Shown here in pieces: positions 1-5,794 of a DNA stretch of 7,877 nt. Within the stretch, counting starts at the first letter, position 1. Each line of letters opens with the position of its first letter. The notes under the pieces were generated by a model. That model had not been told where the DNA came from. It did no database searches and worked only from the letters and a program-made list of their open reading frames with translations. Made by a program: the position numbers and the translations under genes. The stretch is from an uncultured Tolumonas sp. (GTDB lineage Bacteria > Pseudomonadota > Gammaproteobacteria > Enterobacterales > Aeromonadaceae): contig CAIZDF010000431.1 in assembly GCA_903931645.1 (NCBI GenBank), forward strand, positions 1 to 7,877, in the 5' to 3' direction.

Positions 1-2311
1 CAGTCATCTTTTGGATGGTATCTTCCAACCCTTCCAATACCACCGATTCGGTAATTTCCAGATTCAGAGCTTCCGGTAACATGCCGGTTTTATCCAGCAC
101 TTCGTAAACACGCTCGGTAAACTTAGAGTGGTGGAATTGTTTAGCACTTACGTTAACGGATAATTGCGGCAGCTTAATATCCAGCGCATACCAATGCATG
201 TACTGATGGCACGCCTCTTCCATAACCCATTGACCGATATCAATGATCAGATCGGTTTCTTCGGCAATAGGAATAAATTCAATTGGGCTAATCATGCCGC
301 CTTCCGGCATTTGCCAACGGATCAAGGCTTCTGCGCCAATCAACTCACCCGTTGAAACCATATGCTGCGGTTGATAATGCAATGATAATTCGTGATTCCG
401 TAATGCATCACGTAACTGGTTGTGAATTCGCAGCCGTTTATCCACTTTACGCTGCATGGTTGCATCAAACGCGCGCACCGTGCTACGCCCATCGGCTTTC
501 GCCTGATACATCGCGGTATCGGCTTGTTTTAATAAATCGGCTGGCGTCTGATGACGAGTCGGGTATAACGTCATACCAATGCTGGCACCTAAATGCAGCA
601 CTTGCCCAGCATAATAATAAGGCGCAGAAACAGCTTCGATAACTTGTTCAGCCAATAAGGTGGCATGCATTTCTGCCTGCGGGGGATTACTGGATAAACC
701 GGGTAATAATGCGACAAACTCATCACCCCCCAAACGAGCCAACTCATCGTTTTTAGTAAAAAACGGTTTCAACCGCTCGGCAACTTGCTGTAATACCCAA
801 TCACCAGCCGCATGCCCCAGCGAATCGTTGATGTTCTTAAAATGATCCAGATCGATAAACAGTAAAGCACCAACTTCATCCTGCGCTTTAGCCTGTTCAA
901 ACAAAACATTCACTTGTTCCAGTAAACGACGACGATTAGCCAGCCCGGTTAATTCATCGTAATAAGCCAGCGCCTGGATCCGTTGACTGCTCCGCACCCG
1001 TTCGGTCAGATCATCAATACTAATGACATAATGGCTGAAACGATTGGTTTCATCCTGTACTGGTGTCCACGTTTCCCATTGCGGATAGAGATCGCCGTTG
1101 AGCCGTGTTCGTTCCATCTCACCACGCCAGTGCTGCCCTTTTAATAAAGCATCACCTTGCTGTTCCGAAAACGACCAGATCTCTTTGCCTAGTTCACAGC
1201 CTATCGCCTGTTCCGCGCTGATCCCGGTTATCTCAGTAAATGCCTGGTTAACCCGCATGATGGTTAAGGTTGGATCAGTAATGATACAGCCTTTATTCGT
1301 ATCAAAAGCAACAGAGGAAAGACGCAGTTCGGATTCCGCCTGATAACGGATCAACTCAGCTTCGATACGAGTCAATAAAGGTTGTAACGCTCGGACAAGC
1401 TCATTCGGATCAGGATGCTGATCGGCAAAAGTGAATGAGAGATGCCCAATGATTCGTTGCTGATTATGCCGTAGTGGCACTGCAATCAGCCATTTTGGTT
1501 GGATCAGCATCGTTGCCGGTACATCAGGCATCGATTGGATGATCCAGTCATCAGCCAGATAAAGCAGACGACAACTGCTGTCCTGCAAGGGATAACGATG
1601 ATGTTCTAATGCAATCGTGGCACCACAACCGGCAATAATACGCACAGACGAAGCTCCGTGCCCGACCTGCAATAATTCACCGATCCAAACAGCATCCGCA
1701 CCTATCTCATTAGCCAGTTGTTCAACTAACTCGGTAAAAAAGAGCCGTCCCGTTTTAGTGGCTAATTGATAGGTAAGTTTATGCAGCCGTTGTTGCCATA
1801 AGAGATGTCGCCAGGCGATCGCATCAGGTTGCAGCATGAGTAAAGCTTGTTCAGCTAATGCGACAAAATGGTTAACCAAGGCGCGACTATTTACTGGCCA
1901 ATCGTGATCTTGGTCTTTTCTACAAACCAACATCCCTTGCGTGTCATCATCACAAACCACTCGTGCCATGATGATATCGACAGGTTCATGGCCAATTGGT
2001 GTATTTCGCAATCGGGCATCGAGATGAGCGTTGGGAAATTCTAAAACAGAGGCATGGTTAAACGCGTCAGACAACGCAGATATTGCATCAATTGGAATGG
2101 AAAGACCGATCCGTTCAGGATGAGGAATATCTTGTAAGCAGATCACTTCACTACGCGCAGGATGCAGCAACCAGAAAGTCACCTTTCCGGCATGTAATAG
2201 GGTCTGCATCATTTGACATAGCTGATGGATATGCGTCTCAAAAGCAGCTACCGACAAACTATCCGCATTTTTATGAGATAACAGACTTGAAAACGGGGCG
2301 GATAACATCAT
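1..2311 (-). CDS. GAF-like/PAS/GGDEF/EAL cyclic-di-GMP signalling protein (3' end outside window)
   Basis: The minus strand stays open from the ATG at 2311 to the window edge, giving 770 codons without a stop. Residues about 20-155 and 175-315 look like two divergent GAF-like sensor domains (inferred from spacing and pattern only). A PAS domain follows at about 325-445, ending in the usual DDLTERV linker. The GGDEF domain runs from YYDELTGLANRR (about 450) and carries an intact GGDEF at 528-532, so diguanylate cyclase activity is plausible. The inhibitory RxxD site is degenerate (TKND, 519-522). An EAL domain begins near 635 with EAL at 661-663, the metal-binding Asn in VNVSAKQF (720) and EITE (752-755); the remaining catalytic residues are outside the window, so phosphodiesterase activity cannot be judged. 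No transmembrane segment is evident, so it is probably cytoplasmic. ATG codons at 2311 and 2308 are adjacent; an in-frame stop at 2360-2362 rules out a long extension. A TATAAG -10-like hexamer lies at 2336-2331. Confidence 0.93.
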   Translation of the reverse strand, partial: MMLSAPFSSLLSHKNADSLSVAAFETHIHQLCQMMQTLLHAGKVTFWLLHPARSEVICLQDIPHPERIGLSIPIDAISALSDAFNHASVLEFPNAHLDARLRNTPIGHEPVDIIMARVVCDDDTQGMLVCRKDQDHDWPVNSRALVNHFVALAEQALLMLQPDAIAWRHLLWQQRLHKLTYQLATKTGRLFFTELVEQLANEIGADAVWIGELLQVGHGASSVRIIAGCGATIALEHHRYPLQDSSCRLLYLADDWIIQSMPDVPATMLIQPKWLIAVPLRHNQQRIIGHLSFTFADQHPDPNELVRALQPLLTRIEAELIRYQAESELRLSSVAFDTNKGCIITDPTLTIMRVNQAFTEITGISAEQAIGCELGKEIWSFSEQQGDALLKGQHWRGEMERTRLNGDLYPQWETWTPVQDETNRFSHYVISIDDLTERVRSSQRIQALAYYDELTGLANRRRLLEQVNVLFEQAKAQDEVGALLFIDLDHFKNINDSLGHAAGDWVLQQVAERLKPFFTKNDELARLGGDEFVALLPGLSSNPPQAEMHATLLAEQVIEAVSAPYYYAGQVLHLGASIGMTLYPTRHQTPADLLKQADTAMYQAKADGRSTVRAFDATMQRKVDKRLRIHNQLRDALRNHELSLHYQPQHMVSTGELIGAEALIRWQMPEGGMISPIEFIPIAEETDLIIDIGQWVMEEACHQYMHWYALDIKLPQLSVNVSAKQFHHSKFTERVYEVLDKTGMLPEALNLEITESVVLEGLEDTIQKMT

Positions 2312-2340
2312 GTTCGCTTTATAGCCTGCTCTTATACGAT

Positions 2341-2367
2341 TTAGCACTGGAACTAATGCTTAGCACT
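2341..2367. repeat. Direct repeat TTAGCACT, 19-bp period, upstream of the GGDEF/EAL gene
   Basis: TTAGCACT occurs at 2341-2348 and again at 2360-2367, on the same face of the helix to within about two turns. It lies just upstream of the -10-like TATAAG of the minus-strand c-di-GMP gene, where an activator or repressor could bind. That role is inference; two 8-mers in AT-rich DNA can also arise by chance. Confidence 0.3.
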
Positions 2368-2565
2368 AGTCATTTCATTCAATGAACTATGACATAGTTA
2401 CTCTTTATCTGGCAAGCCCGCACACCGCCTGCTATGCGCAGGGATCACACATTAGCAAATCCTCACATTACGAGCTTCATTTAGACGATCTCTGTCACAG
2501 ATTTACTTCCTCAAAACACTATTCTTAACACGTGGGTTGTAGAAACAAAGCAGGAGGATGCGAAT

Positions 2566-2898
2566 ATGCTGATCGAAATTACCAGCAAAATTATTGATGT
2601 AACCCCATCCATCCGCGAGTGTATCGCTTCTAAATTTGAGAAGCTGGAACGCATGCAGATACCAATGATTTCTCCACATGTGTATGTTGGCAAGGAAGGT
2701 GAACATTACGTTGTAGAAGCTAGAATTCAAATCCCTTTTGGCAAACTGTTTGCCGAAGCGGAGCACTCAGATCTTTATGCGGCAATTAATGCCTTAGAGC
2801 AAAAACTGGAACGTCAGATTATTCGACACATTCATCGTCCAGATGCGCGCCGCAACAGACAAGTACAACGCCAAAGTTCAATGGCTGCAATGTTCTAA
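2566..2898 (+). CDS. raiA: Ribosome-associated translation inhibitor RaiA (HPF/YfiA family)
   Basis: A 110-residue protein of the short ribosome-hibernation family. These proteins bind the 30S decoding region in stationary phase or stress and block mRNA and tRNA access. The N-terminal pattern (MLIEITSK, DVTPSIRE, SKFEKLER) and the LYAAINALEQKLERQI helix at about 70-85 are the family's beta-alpha-beta-beta-beta-alpha core. The segment ISPHVYVGKE (35-44) resembles E. coli RaiA more than Hpf, as I remember them. The C-terminus is basic and glutamine-rich (RRNRQVQRQS) rather than carrying the acidic tail I recall for E. coli RaiA. The start is firm: AGGAGG at 2552-2557 lies 8 bases before the ATG. 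The gene stands alone, divergent from the c-di-GMP gene across about 250 noncoding bases, and ends in a strong terminator. I see no convincing sigma-70 promoter upstream; a starvation-responsive promoter would fit the role. Confidence 0.9.
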   Translation: MLIEITSKIIDVTPSIRECIASKFEKLERMQIPMISPHVYVGKEGEHYVVEARIQIPFGKLFAEAEHSDLYAAINALEQKLERQIIRHIHRPDARRNRQVQRQSSMAAMF

Positions 2899-2918
2899 TT
2901 TTTCTCTCTGAAGTACCC

Positions 2919-2943
2919 AACGCGCCTCTCAGGCGCGTTTTTT
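2919..2943 (+). terminator. Rho-independent terminator of raiA
   Basis: A 9-bp stem AACGCGCCT/AGGCGCGTT (2919-2927 with 2931-2939) has a CTC loop and runs into six T (2938-2943), 20 bases after the raiA stop. On the minus strand the stem is followed by GGGT rather than T, so it terminates mainly raiA, although it lies just past the end of the convergent thiK gene. Confidence 0.9.
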
Positions 2944-2963
2944 ATTGCTGCAGATTTAACATT

Positions 2964-3773
2964 TCAAACTTCTGCAATGCCAAGAGCCAGATACAAATGC
3001 TGACGTAACACATGATATTGCGCGTCAGAACGCAGCAATAGCATTTTTTCACACCACAACAGACTGACCAGATCAACGACCATCAGCATTTGGATGACCC
3101 GATTTAGGTCACAACATCCACCAGCAGCCTGATAACTGTTCACTAATGTTTGTTGTTGTCGTTCATCGAACTGACCAGCACGGCAGATCCCAGCCAGCTC
3201 AAATGCTGGATCCCCCAACGCCGCATATTCCCAATCAACTAACCACGGTTCCATGCCCAGCAAATTAGTTGGGTTAATATCGTTGTGGCAAAACACAGGG
3301 GATATAACCGGCAGCGCACGCAACATAGCTTGTTGTTGTTCAACTCGCTGGCGTACGGTTTGAGATAACGATGGCAAACCAGCCATCAATTGCTGCAGGT
3401 AATCAGCCAGATCTAAAATTTTTAATCGCGCAGGAATAGCGTGTATTTGTGCTGCCAATTGACCCAGCTGGGTGATGCCTTCTACCGATGAAAAATAGTC
3501 TGCTTGCCAAGATGGTTCATCACACCACGCCAGAATCAGTTGCTGTCCATCTGCCGAGTGATAATGGATTTTCGGTAACAGCCCCGCATCTTCTGCGAGT
3601 AACAGCGCTTGACGTTCTTGTGCTCTATCGATGAATAAACTCTCTGGCTGAGCAATTCCCTGCCGATAAAAGTAGTTGGTATGCTGAAGTTGCAGACGGT
3701 AGGTGTAATTAGTCAGCCCTTGCGCTAATAACACCGCGTCTGTTTGATTATAAGGTGCCGGTAACGGGAGCAT
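2964..3773 (-). CDS. thiK: Thiamine kinase-like phosphotransferase (ThiK/choline kinase fold)
   Basis: An aminoglycoside-phosphotransferase/choline-kinase fold protein. From the ATG at 3773 it is 269 residues; an in-frame GTG at 3830 would give 288 and overlap lpoB by 41 bases. In 288-residue numbering, a nucleotide-loop-like GLTNYTYRL starts at 38, the strand with FYRQ is at 54-57, the Brenner catalytic motif HNDINPTN is at 182-189 (Asp184 base, Asn189 metal), and the metal motif VDWEYA is at 198-203. In E. coli, thiK phosphorylates thiamine to thiamine phosphate for salvage and follows lpoB, which is the order here. The motifs alone would equally allow a choline or other small-alcohol kinase, so the specificity rests on synteny. 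Neither start has a good Shine-Dalgarno; translation is probably coupled to lpoB. I prefer the ATG because the extra N-terminus of the GTG form is mostly a low-complexity duplication. Confidence 0.8.
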   Translation of the reverse strand: MLPLPAPYNQTDAVLLAQGLTNYTYRLQLQHTNYFYRQGIAQPESLFIDRAQERQALLLAEDAGLLPKIHYHSADGQQLILAWCDEPSWQADYFSSVEGITQLGQLAAQIHAIPARLKILDLADYLQQLMAGLPSLSQTVRQRVEQQQAMLRALPVISPVFCHNDINPTNLLGMEPWLVDWEYAALGDPAFELAGICRAGQFDERQQQTLVNSYQAAGGCCDLNRVIQMLMVVDLVSLLWCEKMLLLRSDAQYHVLRQHLYLALGIAEV

Positions 3774-3809
3774 ATTTGCCAACAGATTGTTATTTGCGGA
3801 CAGATTGTT
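3774..3809. repeat. 18-bp tandem duplication at the lpoB/thiK junction
   Basis: Two adjacent 18-base units, ATTTGCCAACAGATTGTT (3774-3791) and ATTTGCGGACAGATTGTT (3792-3809), match at 16 of 18 positions. The lpoB stop codon (3790-3792) sits at the boundary, and the second unit ends right at the ATG of thiK. Read in the thiK frame from the upstream GTG, the duplication encodes NNLSAN-NNLLAN. Confidence 0.85.
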
Positions 3810-4380
3810 TGTCGGTAAATAGCAACTCACCCGATTTCAGATCCATCATATTGGTGGTCAATTGATAGGTTCGGCTCTTCTTAACCCGACTTACATTTCC
3901 GTATAACATCAAATCAGCACCAGTTTGTTTTCCCAACTGCACGGCAGTAGAGGGGTTAAGCGCGCCTTCACTTTGCTGATATTCCAGTGATTGCTGAAAA
4001 GCGGCATTTTTTTCTAGCGGGATCAATTTAAACCGCCCCGAACGGGCCAACTCGGTGTGCAAAACATTGGTTATTTTGGCGGTATCTAGCGTTGAACCCG
4101 TGCTATTGCGGATCATATCGACATATAACGTCGGCGATTTCCCAAGTTCAGCCTTATCACTACGCTTGATAACCGATGCCGCAGTGCGTTTCGCTAATGC
4201 TTGCAGATCCAATGGACGCGCAGGCTGTGTTACGCCAGTAGATCCTGTAGTCACCGTTTGACTGGTAGGGCTTTTACCAGTGGGTTTATATAATGTGGTA
4301 TTACAACCTGTCAGCAGAAAAGCCACCAGCCATAACAGCCAGTGGGGTTCCCGGACACGATATGGTGTTAATGCCATCAT
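3790..4380 (-). CDS. lpoB: Penicillin-binding protein activator LpoB (outer-membrane lipoprotein)
   Basis: A 196-residue lipoprotein. It has a short basic N-terminus, a hydrophobic stretch WLLWLVAFLLTG (14-25) and a lipobox LTGC, with lipidation expected at Cys26. A Thr/Ser/Pro-rich linker (about 30-57) follows; it is shorter than the long proline-rich linker I recall in E. coli LpoB (213 residues). The globular domain has the family pattern: VDMIRNSTG...LD (87-99), the helix and strand TNVLHTELARSGRFKLI (104-120), GADLMLYGNVS (154-164), and the final LKSGELLFTDK strand. LpoB is anchored in the outer membrane and reaches through the murein to activate the synthase PBP1b. It is placed between hinT and thiK. 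The ATG at 4380 overlaps the last base of the hinT stop (TAATG), and a second ATG follows at 4377, so translation is probably coupled to hinT. Identification rests on pattern plus synteny. Confidence 0.85.
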   Translation of the reverse strand: MMALTPYRVREPHWLLWLVAFLLTGCNTTLYKPTGKSPTSQTVTTGSTGVTQPARPLDLQALAKRTAASVIKRSDKAELGKSPTLYVDMIRNSTGSTLDTAKITNVLHTELARSGRFKLIPLEKNAAFQQSLEYQQSEGALNPSTAVQLGKQTGADLMLYGNVSRVKKSRTYQLTTNMMDLKSGELLFTDKQSVRK

Positions 4381-4736
4381 TATGCGTCAGCCTGCACCAG
4401 ACGACCAATACGTTTGCCACCCAACAAATGCATGTGCAAATGGAAAACTTCCTGACCACCATCACGATTGCAATTCACCACTAAACGATAACCCGATTCG
4501 TCGATACCTTCTTCGGCCGCCAGTTTGCGGGCCACGGTAAATAAACGCCCTAATGCGACCTCATCTTCGGTTGTTACATCATTAACGGTGGGAATAAGTT
4601 TGTTCGGAACGATCAGAATGTGTGTCGGCGCTTGGGGGCTGATATCTCGAAATGCGCTGACTAAATCATCCTGATAAAGCAATGGAGCTGGAATTTCCTG
4701 ACGGATGATTTTACTGAAAATGGTTTCTTCGGCCAT
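4380..4736 (-). CDS. hinT: HIT-family purine nucleoside phosphoramidase HinT
   Basis: A 118-residue histidine-triad protein that hydrolyses AMP-linked phosphoramidates such as AMP-lysine or aminoacyl-adenylate adducts; it is a cytoplasmic homodimer. The N-terminus [14 protein letters not shown] and the strand [13 protein letters not shown] (38-50) are typical of the Hint branch. The catalytic block [15 protein letters not shown] (93-107) contains the triad His99, His101, His103, with His101 the expected nucleophile. Length matches the family (E. coli about 119). Start ATG is at 4736, with AAGGA at 4747-4743 six bases upstream. It is first in a minus-strand operon with lpoB and thiK. E. coli, as I remember, has ycfL between hinT and lpoB; it is absent here. 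A terminator separates hinT from the pterin-synthase-like gene upstream, so hinT probably has its own promoter, which I could not place with confidence. Confidence 0.95.
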   Translation of the reverse strand: MAEETIFSKIIRQEIPAPLLYQDDLVSAFRDISPQAPTHILIVPNKLIPTVNDVTTEDEVALGRLFTVARKLAAEEGIDESGYRLVVNCNRDGGQEVFHLHMHLLGGKRIGRLVQADA

Positions 4737-4768
4737 GATGCATCCTTAGTCTGACAGAGATAAAAGAG

Positions 4769-4795
4769 AAAAAGCTGTGCCTATTCTGGCACAGC
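4769..4795 (-). terminator. Rho-independent terminator after the tandem PTPS/QueD-like gene
   Basis: On the minus strand GCTGTGCC pairs with GGCACAGC (4795-4788 with 4781-4774) around a 6-base loop and is followed by TTTTT (4773-4769) and a T-rich stretch. It lies 37 bases beyond the stop of the 4832-5707 gene and before the hinT start, so it separates the two transcripts. Confidence 0.85.
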
Positions 4796-4831
4796 CTTTT
4801 GTTCAATACAGTCGAAAATAGCTTAACGAGT

Positions 4832-5707
4832 TCAAAGTACTTCGATAGCGCCTTTTCCTACCCCTTCATAAGCCACCACTTTCAGTGTTTTTTCACCGAC
4901 TTGTGGTTTTAACTGATGCGCAATGTAGGTTGCTAATAATTCCACCGTAGTATCGGTATCAATGATTTCACAACTTTCCATTGGGATCGCCAGCTGAAAA
5001 TCGCCCTGGGCCGACGTATAGCGGAAACCATAATGTTGCGGGCTAACCAGTTCCTGCCCAGTTTGGCTTAACTCTAATTCGGTCACGGGTACCATATCTT
5101 CTTTAGTGCCGAGATAAATATCCTGCCAACGGGTGGCCCAATATTGTTCCAACGCATGATCACGAACATCATCAACCCACAACTCAATCATCGAACGATG
5201 ACCATGTGCGATGCGCTGACAGTTCCCATCATGTTTTTTCAAACCATGCGTGTAGTGATAACTTGGGGTCGGTATCACTTCATGGCGCAATGTAATTTTC
5301 AGACCATCAATATTACCCGGTAGTTGTGAGCGGATCAGGCTCAGCAAATAGTCAGTGACGGTTTCAATATTGATTTCAGCCGCAGGGATAATTGCAAACG
5401 CCTGTTCCGGGCAATTCAAATGAATGGTGTGATCTTCGGCCAGAAAATCCACGAACAGATAGCCTGCCGCAGCGGGTTCAATTAGGGTTTCAGAGGCTTT
5501 CTTTGGCACCAGTAAACGATGGTCGACTTCCGCATCAATGATCGCTTTCAGTTGTTTTTTCACCCGGGCGAAATCAAACAACATGCTCATTTCGTTTAGC
5601 TCACCGGTCAACTCAACATCTACCAACCAGCTTTCACCAACCACTCCCCGATGCGGACATAAATAGGCGGCGTCAATGACGGTCAGATCGCGTACAAATA
5701 AAATCAT
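4832..5707 (-). CDS. Tandem 6-pyruvoyl-tetrahydropterin synthase/QueD-like protein with two complementary half domains
   Basis: A 291-residue protein, over twice the length of single-domain QueD (about 120). It reads as two copies of the T-fold of the PTPS/6-carboxytetrahydropterin synthase superfamily. Copy 1 (1-about 143) has VELTGELNE (31-39), an MLFDF strand (42-46) like the family's VVDF, the DH of VDHRLL (Asp62-His63), an insertion at about 70-110, a TVTDYLLSLIRSQLP helix and LKITLRHE (Glu143). It lacks the zinc histidines: AAY replaces AAH and VGESW replaces HGHxF. Copy 2 (about 144-291) has His151, Cys163 and the HGH of His168/His170 with family-like spacing, then TTVELLATYIAHQL and LKVVAYEG (Glu281), but no clear Asp-His. 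QueD makes 6-carboxytetrahydropterin for queuosine synthesis and related enzymes make pterins; the substrate here is not settled. ATG at 5707 has only a weak ribosome site. A GATAAT -10-like hexamer is at 5724-5719. It is divergent from the dihydroorotase gene. Confidence 0.8.
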   Translation of the reverse strand: MILFVRDLTVIDAAYLCPHRGVVGESWLVDVELTGELNEMSMLFDFARVKKQLKAIIDAEVDHRLLVPKKASETLIEPAAAGYLFVDFLAEDHTIHLNCPEQAFAIIPAAEINIETVTDYLLSLIRSQLPGNIDGLKITLRHEVIPTPSYHYTHGLKKHDGNCQRIAHGHRSMIELWVDDVRDHALEQYWATRWQDIYLGTKEDMVPVTELELSQTGQELVSPQHYGFRYTSAQGDFQLAIPMESCEIIDTDTTVELLATYIAHQLKPQVGEKTLKVVAYEGVGKGAIEVL

Positions 5708-5732
5708 GTGATAGCCCTATTATCTTAAGTAC

Positions 5733-5761
5733 CTGACAGGCGCATTTGCGTTTATCATTAT
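5733..5761 (+). promoter_or_regulatory. Probable sigma-70 promoter of the dihydroorotase gene
   Basis: CTGACA (5733-5738, 5 of 6 to the -35 consensus) is followed by a 17-base spacer and CATTAT (5756-5761, 4 of 6 to the -10). It lies in the 87-base divergent gap before the ATG at 5795. The spacer holds the half-site TTTGCGT (complement ACGCAAA), which matches one arm of a PurR box. Confidence 0.45.
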
Positions 5762-5794
5762 TACAACATTCCTGCTAATAAGTATGTGACTTCT

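Noticed and set aside
164..1343. Several plus-strand open frames of 60-100 codons (164-355, 352-642, 660-845, 1098-1343)
   Set aside because: All lie antisense inside the continuous minus-strand GAF/PAS/GGDEF/EAL frame, which has recognisable domains; none has a protein-like motif.
2083..2385. Plus-strand frame of 100 codons at the 5' end of the c-di-GMP gene
   Set aside because: It is antisense to the N-terminus of that gene and its translation resembles no family.
2428..2442. Small hairpin CCTGC/GCAGG in the gap before raiA
   Set aside because: Only 5 bp of stem and no T-run on either strand, so it is neither a terminator nor a clear operator.
2436..2500. Possible CRP site around GATCACAC or CTGTCACAG before raiA
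   Set aside because: Only TCACA-like half-sites are present; the TGTGA arm at the proper 6-base spacing is missing.
2503..2766. Minus-strand open frames opposite raiA
   Set aside because: raiA itself has strong family similarity and a perfect Shine-Dalgarno; the opposite frames are shadows.
5741..5756. Full PurR operator upstream of the dihydroorotase
   Set aside because: One arm (ACGCAAA on the minus strand) is perfect but the other arm does not match, so only a half-site can be claimed.
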